DNA of 64,000 nucleotides, from the NCBI RefSeq assembly GCF_014202215.1, contig NZ_JACHGB010000004.1, positions 533,255-597,254 on the forward strand, read 5' to 3'. The notes beneath the pieces were generated by a model, which saw nothing but the letters and a program-made list of their open reading frames with translations, searched no databases and had not been told where the DNA came from. The position numbers and the translations under genes were made by a program. Shown piece by piece: positions 26,029-35,949 of this stretch; the first letter of the stretch is position 1; each line of letters opens with the position of its first letter. The DNA comes from Quisquiliibacterium transsilvanicum. GTDB lineage: Bacteria; Pseudomonadota; Gammaproteobacteria; Burkholderiales; Burkholderiaceae_E.

Positions 26029-27174
26029 TCAGACGACCAGGCGCTCGCCGCCGCCCGTTGCACCGGGCGCGCTGAAGCGACCGATCCTGAGCGCCTCGAT
26101 GTCGATGAAGCTGGGCTCCCCTAGTGCCTCCTGTGCGATCAGCCGCCCGACCGCCGCCGCGTGCTGCACCCCATGGCCGGAGAATCCGCAGGCATCGATC
26201 CATCCTTCGGCGCCCGGGCGTCGGCCGAGCACCGGATTGTGGTCTGGCGTGTTTTCGTAGTATCCCCACCAGCAGGCCCGGCGATCCACCGCCAGCTCCG
26301 CGAACCATTCGAAACGCTCGCTGCCGGCCGTCCACGTCGGTTCCAGCCATTCCCAGTCGATCCCCTCGGAAAAGCCGGTGTCGGCGGGATTGGCCAGACC
26401 GAAAATCAGCCGGTCCCGCTCCGAGCGGAACCAGAAGCCGCTGCCGAGGTCCACGGTCAGCGGGCAGGGCAGCGCCATGCCGAAGCCGTCCGGCAGCGGA
26501 GCGCTGGTCCAGACCATCCGCCGCGCCGGACCGACCGGAAGGTCCAGCCCCGCCAGGGCAGCGACGCCGCCAGCCCAGGCGCCCGCGGCGTTCACCAGCA
26601 GGGGGGCGCGGAAGCGGCCGCTGCGGCCTTCCACCTGCCAGCGGCTGCCGTCATGGCCGATGCCGACCGCTTCGCAGGAGAAGGCGAACGACGCGCCCAG
26701 CGCCCTGGCCCGCGCCGCGTAGGTCATGCAGATGCCGTGCGGATCGACGACTCCGTCGATCGGGCAGAAGGTGGCGCCGCGCAGGCCCTCGGTCGTGGCT
26801 GGCACCAGTCCGGCGGCCTCGGCGGGCGACAGGGTCCGCACCGGGATCCCATGCATGCGCTGCAGGGCGGCGGCGCGCTCGTGCGCGTCCCACTGCGCCT
26901 GCGGCACCAGGAACAGGTAGCCGGTCGGACGGTAGTCCGACTCGGGCATCGTGCGGTACTCGGCGATGCTCGCCATCGAGAGCAGGATATTGGCCTCCTC
27001 GGAGAACTGATGGCGCACGCCCGCCGCGCTGCGCCCGGTGGAGCCGGCGGCGGGCACCGCTTCCCGCTCGAGCACCTGCACCCGCAGGCCGCGTTCGGCC
27101 AGGCGCCAGGCGCAGGCCGCACCGACGATGCCCGCGCCAAGCACGATCACGTCCGCGTCAGTCGCGACGCTCAT
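26029..27174 (-). CDS. FAD-dependent oxidoreductase (DAO family)
   Basis: 381 residues from ATG 27174. The dinucleotide-binding motif is VIVLGAGIVGAACAWRLAERG, followed by GSTGRSAAGVRHQF (flavin region) and, near the end, GFSGHGVQHAAAVGRLIAQ. It resembles sarcosine oxidase beta and D-amino-acid dehydrogenase relatives that oxidise secondary amines or amino acids. It lies 58 bp downstream of an ornithine cyclodeaminase-family gene, which suggests imino or amino acid conversion. Substrate unassigned. Confidence 0.85.
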   Translation of the reverse strand: MSVATDADVIVLGAGIVGAACAWRLAERGLRVQVLEREAVPAAGSTGRSAAGVRHQFSEEANILLSMASIAEYRTMPESDYRPTGYLFLVPQAQWDAHERAAALQRMHGIPVRTLSPAEAAGLVPATTEGLRGATFCPIDGVVDPHGICMTYAARARALGASFAFSCEAVGIGHDGSRWQVEGRSGRFRAPLLVNAAGAWAGGVAALAGLDLPVGPARRMVWTSAPLPDGFGMALPCPLTVDLGSGFWFRSERDRLIFGLANPADTGFSEGIDWEWLEPTWTAGSERFEWFAELAVDRRACWWGYYENTPDHNPVLGRRPGAEGWIDACGFSGHGVQHAAAVGRLIAQEALGEPSFIDIEALRIGRFSAPGATGGGERLVV

Positions 27175-27232
27175 CGGGCAGGCTCCCGGCCAGTGTCCTT
27201 GCCGAGGCAGGGCGTTGCAGCGGCGAGGAGCC

Positions 27233-28159
27233 TCATTGCCGCGCCTCCAGGGCCAGCCGGGCCGCAGCCAGATCCCACAGCGCCTGGCCCACGCTCTTGA
27301 AGACGACCGGTCCGTGCGCGGGCGGGGCCGCGGCGCCAGCAACGACGTCCTCGAGTGCGGTGACCCGCGCCCAGTCCAGTCCGGCCTGCAGGATGTCGCC
27401 CGCCTCGTGGCGCGCGCCTGCCGGGTCGTCGACGTAGACCCGGGCCCTGTGCAGCAGGGCCGCCGGCAGCTCGCACATCTCGGGGCGGTAGGCGCCCACC
27501 GCCGCCACGAAGGCATCGTCCCGGACTCCGTCGCCGATCACCGGCGCGGTGCTCGTGGTCGCGGTCACCACCACGCCCGCCTGCGCGAGAGCGTCGTCGG
27601 CGCCGGCCACCGCGCGTGCGTCGATTCCGAGGCTGCGCCCGTGCAGCGCGAGCGCCTCGGCGCTCGCCCGGGTGCGCGAGGCGATGAATGCCTGGCGAGT
27701 CCCCATCACCGACGCGAAGGCTTCGAGGTGGGCGCGGCCCTGGATGCCGGCGCCGACGATCAGCAGCGGCCCGCGCGCCCGGGGCGCCAGCCTGCGTGCC
27801 GCCAGCACGGACAGTGCTGCGGTGCGTCGCGCCGTCAGCGCGGGTCCGTCCAGGATCAGGAGCCGCTGGCCGGTGTCGGCGCGCATCAGCAGCAGCTCGC
27901 CCAGCAGCGTCGGCAGCCCGCGCGCCGGGTTGCCCGGATGCACCGTGACCAGCTTGGTCGATGCGTACTCCCCGTCGCTGGCCGGCATTGCGAGCAGCAT
28001 GCCGCCCGGCAGCGGGAGGGCGAGGCGCTCTGGGGCCAGGGTGCTGCCGGCAGCCTTGCGCTCCAGCATCGCCTCGAGCGCGTCGACCAGGCGGGACCAG
28101 GGGAGGGCGGCGACGGTGGCGCCCGCATCGAGGATCGGGAGCGCCGCCGCGCGCGTCAT
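27233..28159 (-). CDS. Ornithine cyclodeaminase / mu-crystallin family protein
   Basis: 308 residues from ATG 28159, which has agaagg 8 nt upstream; ATG 28165 is in frame but too close to that site. Family features are YASTKLVTVHPGNP, the NAD(P) fold LLIVGAGIQGRAHLEAF, and VVTATTSTAPVIGDG. Members are ornithine cyclodeaminase, alanine dehydrogenase or ketimine reductase, and cannot be told apart by eye. It sits between a radical SAM gene (16 bp upstream) and an FAD oxidoreductase gene, as one probable operon. Confidence 0.88.
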   Translation of the reverse strand: MTRAAALPILDAGATVAALPWSRLVDALEAMLERKAAGSTLAPERLALPLPGGMLLAMPASDGEYASTKLVTVHPGNPARGLPTLLGELLLMRADTGQRLLILDGPALTARRTAALSVLAARRLAPRARGPLLIVGAGIQGRAHLEAFASVMGTRQAFIASRTRASAEALALHGRSLGIDARAVAGADDALAQAGVVVTATTSTAPVIGDGVRDDAFVAAVGAYRPEMCELPAALLHRARVYVDDPAGARHEAGDILQAGLDWARVTALEDVVAGAAAPPAHGPVVFKSVGQALWDLAAARLALEARQ

Positions 28160-28175
28160 GGCCATCGCCTTCTGG

Positions 28176-29741
28176 TCAGGCAAGGTGACGCGCCTGGCGC
28201 TTTGGCGTCGCGGCCGTCGCGCCCGGGGCAGCAGCGGCAGTGCCAGTGCCAGTGCCAGTGGCGGCGGCATTCCGCCCGGCGCCAGCAGCCGCGCGCGCGA
28301 GGAAGGACGGACGCCCGCGGGCGCCGCTGCCGGCGTAGTCCGCGAGCAGGGCTTCGTCGACCACAGCGCCAGTTCCGGCCTGGTCGAGCAACCATTCGCG
28401 CACCAGTTCGAACTGCCGTTCGGCCGACAGCCGGGAGGTGGCGTCGGTGCGCGCATAGAGCCAGTCGGCGAGCGCCATGAAGCGGCGGAACGGCGCATCG
28501 CCCAGCAGCAGGGGCAGCGTGCGCGGGAAGCGCCCCGAATTGCCGACCAGGTCCCAGTAGCGCGCGAACCGCGCGATCCGCTGCATGTCGGCGAAGGCGA
28601 TCCGGTCGGTGGCCAGCACGTTGTAGGGCGGCTCGGGACTGAAGACCAGCCCGAAGGCCTCGGTATGACGGGCGATCGGCGCGCCGCGCAGCCGCTTGAG
28701 GATCCCGACCTGGATCTCGTGGGGCGCGAGCGCCACCAGCCGGTCGAAGCCTGCGCCGAAGCTGTCGAGGTCCTCGCCGGGCAGGCCTGCGATCAGGTCC
28801 ACGTGGGTATGCGCATGCGTGTTGCACGCCAGCCATTCCAGGTTCGCGGCCGCCTTCGCGTCGTCCTGGCGGCGGCTGATCAGCGCCTGTACCGCGGGGT
28901 TCCAGGTCTGGATGCCGATTTCCAGCTGCAGCGTGCCGGGCGGAAAGCGCCGGATCGCCTCGCGCAGCCGCTCCGGCAGGTGGTCGGGGACGAGCTCGAA
29001 GTGTGCGAAGACCGGATCGTCCGGCCGCTCCTCGAGCCGCTCGAGGAAGAACTCCAGGATCGCAAGGCTGGTCGACACTTTCAGGTTGAAGGTGCGGTCG
29101 ACAAACTTGAAGCGGCGCGCGCCGCGCGCATGCAGGTCGCGCAGCGCGTCGAGGATCGCGTCCAGCGGGAAGGGCTCCGCGGTGCGGTCCAGCGCCGACA
29201 GACAGAACTCGCAGCGGAACGGGCAGCCCCGGGAAGCCTCGACGTAGAGGAAGCGATGGCGCAGGTCTTCGTCGCCGTAGAGCGGGTACGGAAGCGCCAG
29301 CGAAGCGGGGGCGGGCGCACCGCCGGAGATCACCCGCGCCGCTGGCGGCTGGCCCGCGAGCACCTCTTCGCAGAGCTGCCGGAAGGCATGCTCACCGGGT
29401 CCCGTGACCACGTGGTCTGCCAGCGCGCAGATGCGCTGTCCCTCGTGCTCATGGCTGACCTCGGGCCCGCCCAGGATCACCGTGACCCCGGGAGCCACCG
29501 CGCGCAGCTGCGCGACCAGGCGGGTGCTCTCGACCACGTTCCAGATGTAGACCCCGATCCCGACGATGCGCGGGCCTCGCTCCAGCACCCGCTCGAGCAT
29601 GTCTTCGGTGCGCGCGCCCGACACGAATTCGAGGATCGAAGCGCGCTGCGCCAGCCCGCCCAGGTTCGCGTGCAGGCAGCGCAGCCCGAGCGAGGCGTGC
29701 TGGTAGCGGGCGTTGATCGTGACGAGAAGGATGTCGCTCAT
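28176..29741 (-). CDS. B12-binding-domain radical SAM protein (DUF4080-type)
   Basis: 521 residues. The N-terminal B12-binding-like domain starts with [18 protein letters not shown], which lacks the strict D-x-H-x-x-G cobalamin motif, so cobalamin use is not certain. The radical SAM core has CPFRCEFC for the 4Fe-4S cluster, then VDRTFNL and [11 protein letters not shown]. The C-terminal part fits DUF4080. The last 40 residues are an Ala/Gly/Thr tail from a 6-bp repeat (28238-28260). The reaction is unknown. It is divergent from the nitrile hydratase genes by 44 bp. Confidence 0.85.
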   Translation of the reverse strand: MSDILLVTINARYQHASLGLRCLHANLGGLAQRASILEFVSGARTEDMLERVLERGPRIVGIGVYIWNVVESTRLVAQLRAVAPGVTVILGGPEVSHEHEGQRICALADHVVTGPGEHAFRQLCEEVLAGQPPAARVISGGAPAPASLALPYPLYGDEDLRHRFLYVEASRGCPFRCEFCLSALDRTAEPFPLDAILDALRDLHARGARRFKFVDRTFNLKVSTSLAILEFFLERLEERPDDPVFAHFELVPDHLPERLREAIRRFPPGTLQLEIGIQTWNPAVQALISRRQDDAKAAANLEWLACNTHAHTHVDLIAGLPGEDLDSFGAGFDRLVALAPHEIQVGILKRLRGAPIARHTEAFGLVFSPEPPYNVLATDRIAFADMQRIARFARYWDLVGNSGRFPRTLPLLLGDAPFRRFMALADWLYARTDATSRLSAERQFELVREWLLDQAGTGAVVDEALLADYAGSGARGRPSFLARAAAGAGRNAAATGTGTGTAAAAPGATAATPKRQARHLA

Positions 29742-29785
29742 GGGTGTGCTCGCGCGGGGAGCGCGCATCCGGCAGAATCATACGC

Positions 29786-30427
29786 ATGGACTCTTCATCC
29801 CACGCGCATCCGGGTTCGGAACTCACCGAGATGGAATTGCGCGTGCGCGCGCTCGAGACGCTGCTCGTCGAGAAGGGCTACGTCGATCCCGCCGCGCTCG
29901 ACGCCCTCGTCGAAACCTACGAGCACCGGGTCGGCCCCCGCAACGGCGCGCGGGTCGTGGCCCGCGCATGGGCCGACCCCGCTTTCCGCGAGTGGCTGCT
30001 GCGCGACGCCACCGCAGCCATCGGCGCCGACGAAACCTTCGGCTTCCGCGGCCGGCAGGGCGAGCACCTGGTGGCGCTGGAGAACACTCCATGCGTGCAC
30101 AACGTGGTGGTCTGCACGCTCTGCTCCTGCTATCCGTGGCCTGTGCTCGGGCTGCCGCCGGTCTGGTACAAGTCGGCGCCCTATCGTTCGCGGGCAGTGA
30201 TCGATCCCCGCGGCGTGCTGGCGGAGTTCGGCGTCACGCTGCCCGCGGATACCGAGATCCGCGTCTGGGATTCCACTGCCGAGATCCGTTACATGGTGGT
30301 TCCGATGCGCCCCGCAGGCACCGACGGCTGGACCGAGGAGCGGCTCGCAGCCCTCGTCACGCGCGACTCCATGATCGGCACCGGGCTGGCGCGCCCGCCG
30401 GCCGGGTTCGAGGAGGGCGGGAGATGA
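29786..30427 (+). CDS. nthA: Nitrile hydratase alpha subunit (cobalt type)
   Basis: 213 residues. The metal claw V-C-T-L-C-S-C (C110, C113, C115) with threonine after the first cysteine is the cobalt-type signature; iron-type enzymes have serine. [11 protein letters not shown] follows as in the family. The enzyme hydrates nitriles to amides in the cytoplasm, with two of the cysteines oxidised post-translationally. A thiocyanate hydrolase gamma subunit is the main alternative but would have different partners. It overlaps the beta gene by ATGA. Confidence 0.92.
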   Translation: MDSSSHAHPGSELTEMELRVRALETLLVEKGYVDPAALDALVETYEHRVGPRNGARVVARAWADPAFREWLLRDATAAIGADETFGFRGRQGEHLVALENTPCVHNVVVCTLCSCYPWPVLGLPPVWYKSAPYRSRAVIDPRGVLAEFGVTLPADTEIRVWDSTAEIRYMVVPMRPAGTDGWTEERLAALVTRDSMIGTGLARPPAGFEEGGR

Positions 30428-31086
30428 ACGGCGCACAGGATCTCGGCGGCATGATGGGCTTCGGGCCGATTGATCCAGAGGCGGACGAGCCGCCGTTCCA
30501 CGCCGACTGGGAGCGGCGCGCCTTCGCGGTGACGCTCGCGATGGGCTTCACCGGACGATGGAACATCGACATGGCGCGCCAGGCGCGCGAGCGACTGGAT
30601 CCGGCCCGCTACCTGTCGAGCAGCTACTACGAGATCTGGCTGGAAGGGCTGGTGCGGCTGATGCTCGAGCGCGGGCTGGTGACGCGCGAGGAACTCGCGG
30701 CGGGCCGCAGCCTGGCGCCGGCGCTCGAGGGCGTCGCGGCGCTGCCGGCCGCCGGCGTTGCCGCGGCGCTCGGGCGCGGCGGCCCGACGAAGCGCGCCGC
30801 GACCTCCCCGGCGCGCTTCGCCCCGGGGGATGCGGTGCGCACCAGGGTCATTCATCCGCAGCACCACACGCGGCTGCCCCGCTACCTCAGAGGCAAGGCG
30901 GGCCGAATCGTTGCGGTGCACGGCGTGCACGTCTTCCCGGACAGCAGCGCGCAGGGCGCGGGCGAATCCCCGCAGTGGCTCTATTGCGTCCGTTTCGAGG
31001 CGGACGAGCTCTGGGGGCCGGACACCACGGCGTCGAGCATCTGCGCCGACTGCTGGGAGTCCTACCTGGAGACTCCAGGCCCATGA
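30424..31086 (+). CDS. nthB: Nitrile hydratase beta subunit
   Basis: 220 residues. It opens with [16 protein letters not shown], the usual beta-subunit start, and has [17 protein letters not shown] and the C-terminal SH3-like barrel ([43 protein letters not shown]). It pairs with the alpha subunit and forms part of the active-site channel. Both ends overlap neighbours by ATGA, so the three genes are translationally coupled. Confidence 0.93.
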   Translation: MNGAQDLGGMMGFGPIDPEADEPPFHADWERRAFAVTLAMGFTGRWNIDMARQARERLDPARYLSSSYYEIWLEGLVRLMLERGLVTREELAAGRSLAPALEGVAALPAAGVAAALGRGGPTKRAATSPARFAPGDAVRTRVIHPQHHTRLPRYLRGKAGRIVAVHGVHVFPDSSAQGAGESPQWLYCVRFEADELWGPDTTASSICADCWESYLETPGP

Positions 31087-31502
31087 CCGAGCCATTGGTA
31101 CAGCACCTGCCGCTGCCTCCCGGCAGCGACTGCGGCTCGGGGGAGCCGGTTTTCGCCGAACCCTGGCAGGCGCAGGTCTTCGCGATGACGGTCGCGCTGC
31201 ACGAGCGCGGGTACTTCGACTGGACCGAATGGGCGAGCCACCTGGCGCAGGCGATCCGCGATGCCCAGGCGCAGGGCGACCCCGACGACGGCAGCACCTA
31301 TTACCGGCACTGGCTGGTGGCACTCGAGCGCCTGCTGGTCGGCAAGGGACTGGCGCAGCCGCTGGCGCTCACGGCCCTGCGCCAGGCCTGGCGGGTGGCC
31401 GCCGAGGCCACGCCCCACGGCCGGCCGGTGCAGCTGGGGCCAGGCGCCCGGGCAATCCTCGCGGGCCGATCCGAAGGCATGCCCGGGCGCAATCGCCGCT
31501 GA
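31083..31502 (+). CDS. Nitrile hydratase accessory protein
   Basis: 139 residues, similar to the N-terminal helical part of the beta subunit (FAEPWQAQVFAMTVALHERGYFDWTEWASHL), as in the P14K/NhlE self-subunit-swapping chaperones of cobalt-type enzymes. These deliver a cobalt-loaded alpha subunit. It follows the beta gene with an ATGA overlap. The lack of a separate metallochaperone GTPase fits the cobalt type. Confidence 0.85.
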   Translation: MTEPLVQHLPLPPGSDCGSGEPVFAEPWQAQVFAMTVALHERGYFDWTEWASHLAQAIRDAQAQGDPDDGSTYYRHWLVALERLLVGKGLAQPLALTALRQAWRVAAEATPHGRPVQLGPGARAILAGRSEGMPGRNRR

Positions 31503-31516
31503 AGCGATTGCGCCCG
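31484..31516. terminator. Hairpin at the end of the nitrile hydratase operon
   Basis: Perfect 12-bp inverted repeat (31484-31495 with 31505-31516) spanning the stop codon of the accessory gene. No T-run. It probably ends or protects the transcript and also faces the convergent copper chaperone gene. Confidence 0.5.
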
Positions 31517-31557
31517 AGCTACGGGCTACGGGCTGCGTCGCGGGACGCCTGGCAGCG

Positions 31558-32031
31558 TCAGTGCTTGCGCATCATGTGGCCGCCCGCCGGGGCCGCCAGC
31601 GCCTTCACCGGTGCCTGCACCACCAGCGTCGACCGCTTGCCGTCCTTGTCCTCCACGGTCAGCGTCAGCGGAACCATGTCGCCTTCCTGGAGCGGCTTCT
31701 TCAGGTCCATCAGCATCACGTGATAGCCGCCGGGTTTGAGTTCCACCGTGCTGCCCGCAGGCAGGTCCAGCCCGGTGAGGGCGCGCATGCGCATCACGTC
31801 GCCCTCCATGCGCATCTCGTGGAGCTCCACCACGCCCGCCACCGGCGAGGCGGCGGAGACGAGGCGCGCAGCGGTCGCCGACTGGAGCAGCATGAACGCG
31901 CCGCTGGCCTTCTGCTGGGCGACGGTGCCGCGCACCCAGGGGTCCTTGACGGTGACCTGGGCGAAAGCGGCGGACGAGACGGCGAGTGCGGCGGCAAGCG
32001 CCAGGGTGCGGATGTTCGATTTCATGTTCAT
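31558..32031 (-). CDS. Periplasmic copper chaperone PCu(A)C
   Basis: 157 residues with a signal peptide (LALAAALAVSSAAFAQ). The copper site is the family pattern H-x-M (ELHEMRMEGDVMRMR) with a second H-x-M in GGYHVMLMD, so both Met and His ligands are present. It carries Cu(I) to cytochrome c oxidase. The start is ATG 32031 or 32025. It lies downstream of a DUF2946 gene that often accompanies it. Confidence 0.93.
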   Translation of the reverse strand: MNMKSNIRTLALAAALAVSSAAFAQVTVKDPWVRGTVAQQKASGAFMLLQSATAARLVSAASPVAGVVELHEMRMEGDVMRMRALTGLDLPAGSTVELKPGGYHVMLMDLKKPLQEGDMVPLTLTVEDKDGKRSTLVVQAPVKALAAPAGGHMMRKH

Positions 32032-32127
32032 GTTCCCGGATGGGCAGGTCTTCGCGCGGCAAGCGCGCCGCGCGGCAGGAATCGGAGCCCTGTGCGGCTC
32101 CCTGCAGGAGGTTTCAGGCCGGAGGGT

Positions 32128-32499
32128 TCAGGCCGGCCGCGGCGGGCCGCGCGCGGGCAGCGGCGGCCAGGCGCTCTTGGACAGTACCCCAGGCTCGGGC
32201 CGAAGCGAGATCTGCAGCAGCGCGCGCGTTTCGGGCGGCCCGAGTCGTTGGCCATGAGTGTCGGGCAGCGCGGCGGGTCCGGTCTGGCAGTAGGCGCAGG
32301 CCGGTCCGCCCTGATGCGTGCCTGGCGGCGGCGCATCGTCGACCGGCCCCGGGAGCCCGCCCGCGCTGCAGACCGCGAGCGAGAGCGCCTGGTCCAGGCC
32401 CACGGTGCGCGCCTGCCCCGCCAGCGGGGCGAGCAGGCTGGAGACGAGGGCCAGCAGCGCCAGCCAGGCGCCGGGCCGCAGGGCGTTTCCGCGGAACAT
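32128..32499 (-). CDS. DUF2946-type exported protein
   Basis: 123 residues. A hydrophobic N-terminal segment (AWLALLALVSSLLAPLAGQA) is followed by a variable region and the conserved C-x-Y-C motif (CAYCQTG), then LLQISLRPEPG. DUF2946 proteins are found with copper chaperones and may take part in copper handling; no activity is known. It precedes the PCu(A)C gene by 96 bp, which contain only two copies of ttcaggccgg. Confidence 0.75.
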   Translation of the reverse strand: MFRGNALRPGAWLALLALVSSLLAPLAGQARTVGLDQALSLAVCSAGGLPGPVDDAPPPGTHQGGPACAYCQTGPAALPDTHGQRLGPPETRALLQISLRPEPGVLSKSAWPPLPARGPPRPA

Positions 32500-32549
32500 G
32501 AGTCGATTCTAGCCGGCGCGGCGCGGGATGCCGTTCCTCAGGGCCTGGC

Positions 32550-33614
32550 TTACGCCTGGCCCGGGAGATGGGCTGCGCGCGCCTGCTGCGCGGCCTCCCT
32601 GCGCAGCGCCAGCGCGCACTCGCGCACCAGCGCCGGCCCGCGGTAGACGAGACCGGTATAGACCTGGACCAGGGTGGCCCCGGCTCGCACCTTGGCCACC
32701 GCGTCCTGGCCCGACATCACGCCGCCGACGCCGATGATCGGGAAGCCGGGCGGTAGCAGCGCGCGCAGTGCCTGGATCACGTTGTTGGACGCCTCGAAGA
32801 CCGGCGCCCCGGACAGCCCGCCCGCCTCCTCGGCATGCGGCAAGCCGGCCACCGCCTCGCGCGAGATCGTGGTGTTGGTGGCGATCACCGCGTCGATCGA
32901 GTGCCTTGCCAGTCTGTTGGCGATTTCCTCCACCTGGGCGTGGTCCAGGTCGGGTGCGATCTTCAGCGCCATCGGGACGTAGCGGCGGTGCTGGTCGGCC
33001 AGCCGCAGCTGGCGTTCCTTGAGCGCCGCAAGCATCCCGTCGAGCTCGTCGCCGCCCTGCAGCTGGCGCAGGTTCTTGGTGTTCGGCGAGGAGACGTTCA
33101 CCGTCACGTAGCTGGCCAGCGGGTAGACGCGCTCCAGGCAGGCGAGGTAGTCGTCGGTTGCGTGCTCGATGGGTGTGGCGGCGTTCTTGCCGATGTTCAG
33201 GCCGAGCACGCAGGACGAGCGGGCGCGCCGCACGTTCGCGACGAAGGCCTCGACGCCTTCGTTGTTGAAACCCATCCGGTTGATCAGCGCCTGGCGCTGC
33301 GGCAACCGGAACATCCTGGGGCGCGGATTGCCGGGCTGCGGCTTCGGCGTGACCGTCCCGACCTCGACGAAGCCGAAGCCCATCGCGTCGAAGGCATCGA
33401 CGTGCGCGCCGTTCTTGTCGAGGCCGGCTGCTAGGCCGACGCGGTTGCGAAAGCGCAGGCCCATCACCTCGACCGGATCGTCGACTGCCGGGCCGGCCAC
33501 CAGCGAAATCGCCCCGCAGTCGGCCGCCCGGTCAATGGCGCCGAGCGTGAATTCGTGCGCCCGTTCCGGGTCCATTGCGAACAGCGCCGGGCGCGCCAGG
33601 AAATAGAGGCTCAT
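32550..33614 (-). CDS. pyrD: Dihydroorotate dehydrogenase (quinone, class 2)
   Basis: 354 residues from ATG 33614. The N-terminal membrane-associating helices of class 2 enzymes are present ([24 protein letters not shown]). FMN and substrate motifs include [45 protein letters not shown] (catalytic serine), [10 protein letters not shown] and GVGGVMSG. It passes electrons to ubiquinone in pyrimidine synthesis. Its start overlaps the bpt stop (ATGA). Confidence 0.96.
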   Translation of the reverse strand: MSLYFLARPALFAMDPERAHEFTLGAIDRAADCGAISLVAGPAVDDPVEVMGLRFRNRVGLAAGLDKNGAHVDAFDAMGFGFVEVGTVTPKPQPGNPRPRMFRLPQRQALINRMGFNNEGVEAFVANVRRARSSCVLGLNIGKNAATPIEHATDDYLACLERVYPLASYVTVNVSSPNTKNLRQLQGGDELDGMLAALKERQLRLADQHRRYVPMALKIAPDLDHAQVEEIANRLARHSIDAVIATNTTISREAVAGLPHAEEAGGLSGAPVFEASNNVIQALRALLPPGFPIIGVGGVMSGQDAVAKVRAGATLVQVYTGLVYRGPALVRECALALRREAAQQARAAHLPGQA

Positions 33615-34396
33615 GTCGGGTTCATGCCCGGCGCCGCGGCGTCCCGGGCTGGGGAAGGGGTGGGGTCGGGCTCCTGCATCCGCTCCCAGACGCCGGCGCG
33701 CAGCTGCTCGACCGGGCGGAAGCGGGCCTTGTAGGCCATCTTCGGGCTCTCGGCAATCCAGTAGCCGAGGTAGAGCCACGGCAGCTCCAGCCGCCGGCTC
33801 TGCTCGATCTGCCAGAGGATGTTGTAGGTGCCGTAGCTGGCCCCGGGCACATCGGGGTCGTAGAAGGTGTAGACCGAGGACAGCCCGTCGTCGAGCAGGT
33901 CCACGATCGAGACCATCCTCAGCGTGCCGTCCGCCTCGCGGAACTCCACCAGCCGCGTGTTGACCTTGCTCTGCAGCAGGAACTGCGCGTACTGCTCGCG
34001 GCTGTCGTGGTCCATGCCGCCGCCCGAATGCCGGGCGGCCTGGTAGCGAAGGTAGAGCCCGTAGTGCTCGCGGGAGAACGTGGCGCGCGCGACCAGCACG
34101 CGCAGACCCTGGTGGGCTTTCCAGGCCCGGCGCTGACTGCGCGTCGGGCTGAACTCACGCACCGGCACGCGCACCGGCACGCAGGCGCGGCAGCCGTCGC
34201 AGTGAGGCCTGTAGGTGAAGACCCCGCTGCGGCGGAAACCGGCGCGAACCAGTTCCGCATAGACGTCGGCGTTGATCAGGTGGTTGGGCGTTGCCACCTG
34301 CGAGCGCGCCTGCCGGCCGGGGAGGTAGCTGCAGGGGTAGGGGGCCGTCGCGTAGAACTGCAGCGTGGAGAACGGCAGTTCGTTCAGGTGGCTCAT
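33611..34396 (-). CDS. bpt: Aspartate/glutamate leucyltransferase (Bpt)
   Basis: 261 residues. It resembles eukaryotic arginyltransferases: [16 protein letters not shown] near the N-terminus, the paired cysteines of [15 protein letters not shown], and the C-terminal [20 protein letters not shown]. Bpt adds leucine to N-terminal Asp or Glu of proteins, making N-degrons for ClpAP. It lies between aat and pyrD with ATGA overlaps on both sides. Confidence 0.94.
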   Translation of the reverse strand: MSHLNELPFSTLQFYATAPYPCSYLPGRQARSQVATPNHLINADVYAELVRAGFRRSGVFTYRPHCDGCRACVPVRVPVREFSPTRSQRRAWKAHQGLRVLVARATFSREHYGLYLRYQAARHSGGGMDHDSREQYAQFLLQSKVNTRLVEFREADGTLRMVSIVDLLDDGLSSVYTFYDPDVPGASYGTYNILWQIEQSRRLELPWLYLGYWIAESPKMAYKARFRPVEQLRAGVWERMQEPDPTPSPARDAAAPGMNPT

Positions 34397-35106
34397 GCGT
34401 CTGGAACTTCGGGTGACATGCCTGACCAGTCGGGCGCGGGCAGCGCGCTGAACTCGGCCACCAGCCGGAGGAAGGCCGCGCGGCCGATCTCTCGGGCGCC
34501 GAAGGAGGCCAGGTGACCGGTGTTCTGCTGGCAGTCTATCACGGTGAAACCGGCCTTCCGGAGGGTCGCCGCGAGGGAGACCAGCGCGTACTTCGATGCC
34601 TCGGGAACCTTCGAGAACATCGATTCACCGAAGAACATCCGGCCGATCGACACGCCATAGAGCCCGCCCAGGAGCGTGTCGCCCTCCCAGACCTCGACCG
34701 AGTGCGCGTGGCCCGAGCGATGCAGCTCCGAATAGGCGGCGACGATGTCCGCGGTGATCCAGGTGCCGGGCTGGCCGTCGCGGGGCGCTGCGCACTCGCG
34801 CATCACCCGCTCGAAGCAGCGGTCCAGCGTCAGCCGCCAGCGCCGCTCCCTGGCGATCCGCCTGAGCACCTTGGCGAAGGACCGCGTGATGCGAAGTTCG
34901 TCCAGGTGCAGCACCATCCGCGGGTCAGGCGACCACCACAGCACGGGCTGGCCTTCCTCGTACCAGGGGAAAATGCCCTGGCGGTAGGCCTCCAGGAGGC
35001 GGCGGGCATCGAGATCGCGTCCAGCGGCGAGCAGCCCGTTCGGCTCGCGCATCGCACGATCCGCCGGGGGAAGGGGCTGGCCGGGTTCAACCCAGGCGAG
35101 GCGCAT
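34393..35106 (-). CDS. aat: Leucyl/phenylalanyl-tRNA-protein transferase (Aat)
   Basis: 237 residues. Family motifs are [75 protein letters not shown] and [15 protein letters not shown]. It adds Leu or Phe to N-terminal Lys or Arg. Together with bpt it covers two branches of the bacterial N-degron pathway. It overlaps bpt and follows the Nudix gene by 15 bp. Confidence 0.95.
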   Translation of the reverse strand: MRLAWVEPGQPLPPADRAMREPNGLLAAGRDLDARRLLEAYRQGIFPWYEEGQPVLWWSPDPRMVLHLDELRITRSFAKVLRRIARERRWRLTLDRCFERVMRECAAPRDGQPGTWITADIVAAYSELHRSGHAHSVEVWEGDTLLGGLYGVSIGRMFFGESMFSKVPEASKYALVSLAATLRKAGFTVIDCQQNTGHLASFGAREIGRAAFLRLVAEFSALPAPDWSGMSPEVPDA

Positions 35107-35121
35107 TCCCGGACGTCGACC

Positions 35122-35670
35122 TCAGCCCGGCGGGCGGGGCTGGTAGCGGATGGTTTCGGTGTGGAGCCGGTAGCCGCCTGCGCGTCGGTCCTCGAAGAAC
35201 CAGCGCAGGGTCTGCGAAACGGTGCGGAAGGCGAGCGAGTCCCAGGGGATCTCGTCCTCCGTGAACAGCCTTGCCTCCAGGCTTTCGGGGCCGGGGTCGA
35301 GTTCCGGACCGAGCATGGTGGCGTGGAAGAACATGTGGATCTGCTCGATCTGCGGCACGTCGAGAATCGAGAACGGTGCACCGAGCTCGATCCGGGCGCC
35401 GGCCTCTTCGAGCGTTTCGCGGGCAGCGCCTTCGCCGGTGCTCTCGCCGTTCTCCATGAACCCGGCGGGCAGCGTCCAGTATCCATAGCGCGGCTCGATT
35501 GCCCGGCGACACAGCAGCACCCGGTCCTCCCAGACTGGAATCGTGCCGAGCACCATCTTGGGGTTCTGATAGTGGATCGCGCTGCAGGAAGGGCAGCAGT
35601 GGCGAAGCCGGTTGTCGCCAGGCGGGATGGCTTGCTCGACCTCGTGGCCGCAGGATGGGCAGAATCTCAT
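35122..35670 (-). CDS. Nudix hydrolase with zinc ribbon
   Basis: 182 residues from ATG 35670. A zinc ribbon (CPSCGH and CCPSC) precedes the Nudix fold. The Nudix box is GFMENGESTGEGAARETLEEAG, matching G-x5-E-x7-R-E-x2-E-E-x-G. It resembles NudC-like NADH pyrophosphatases but is shorter and lacks a clear NudC SQPWPFPxS motif, so the substrate is open. It heads the nudix-aat-bpt-pyrD operon. The 200 bp upstream hold no gene. Confidence 0.85.
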   Translation of the reverse strand: MRFCPSCGHEVEQAIPPGDNRLRHCCPSCSAIHYQNPKMVLGTIPVWEDRVLLCRRAIEPRYGYWTLPAGFMENGESTGEGAARETLEEAGARIELGAPFSILDVPQIEQIHMFFHATMLGPELDPGPESLEARLFTEDEIPWDSLAFRTVSQTLRWFFEDRRAGGYRLHTETIRYQPRPPG

Positions 35671-35829
35671 GCGTCGTTCTGGGCGGGCCGCCGACCGCCT
35701 GCTTCGGCCGGCCCGTTTCGTGCCGAATCGGGAGTGAATCGCAGTGTATAGCAGGCCGCACCGCCGCGGCAGCGCGGGCGGGCGGGGCGCCGGAGCCGTT
35801 GCGTTCCAGGGGGTGCGAAAACAGGGCGC

Positions 35830-35858
35830 TTGCATTCCACTGAATACCTTGCTATAGT
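35830..35858 (+). promoter_or_regulatory. Promoter of initiator tRNA
   Basis: ttgcat (35830-35835), 17-bp spacer, tatagt (35853-35858). Start predicted near 35865, 7 nt before the tRNA. A near-ideal sigma-70 promoter. Confidence 0.8.
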
Positions 35859-35871
35859 TCGGTTCTCCAGA

Positions 35872-35949
<78 letters not shown>

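Noticed and set aside
29773-29786. Leaderless promoter for the nitrile hydratase alpha gene (cagaat before ATG)
   Set aside because: The first base is off consensus and no -35 is seen; the evidence is too thin to list as a promoter.
27549-30200. 883-residue plus-strand frame opposite the cyclodeaminase and radical SAM genes
   Set aside because: No domain and a composition typical of reverse-strand shadows; the minus-strand genes have cofactor motifs.
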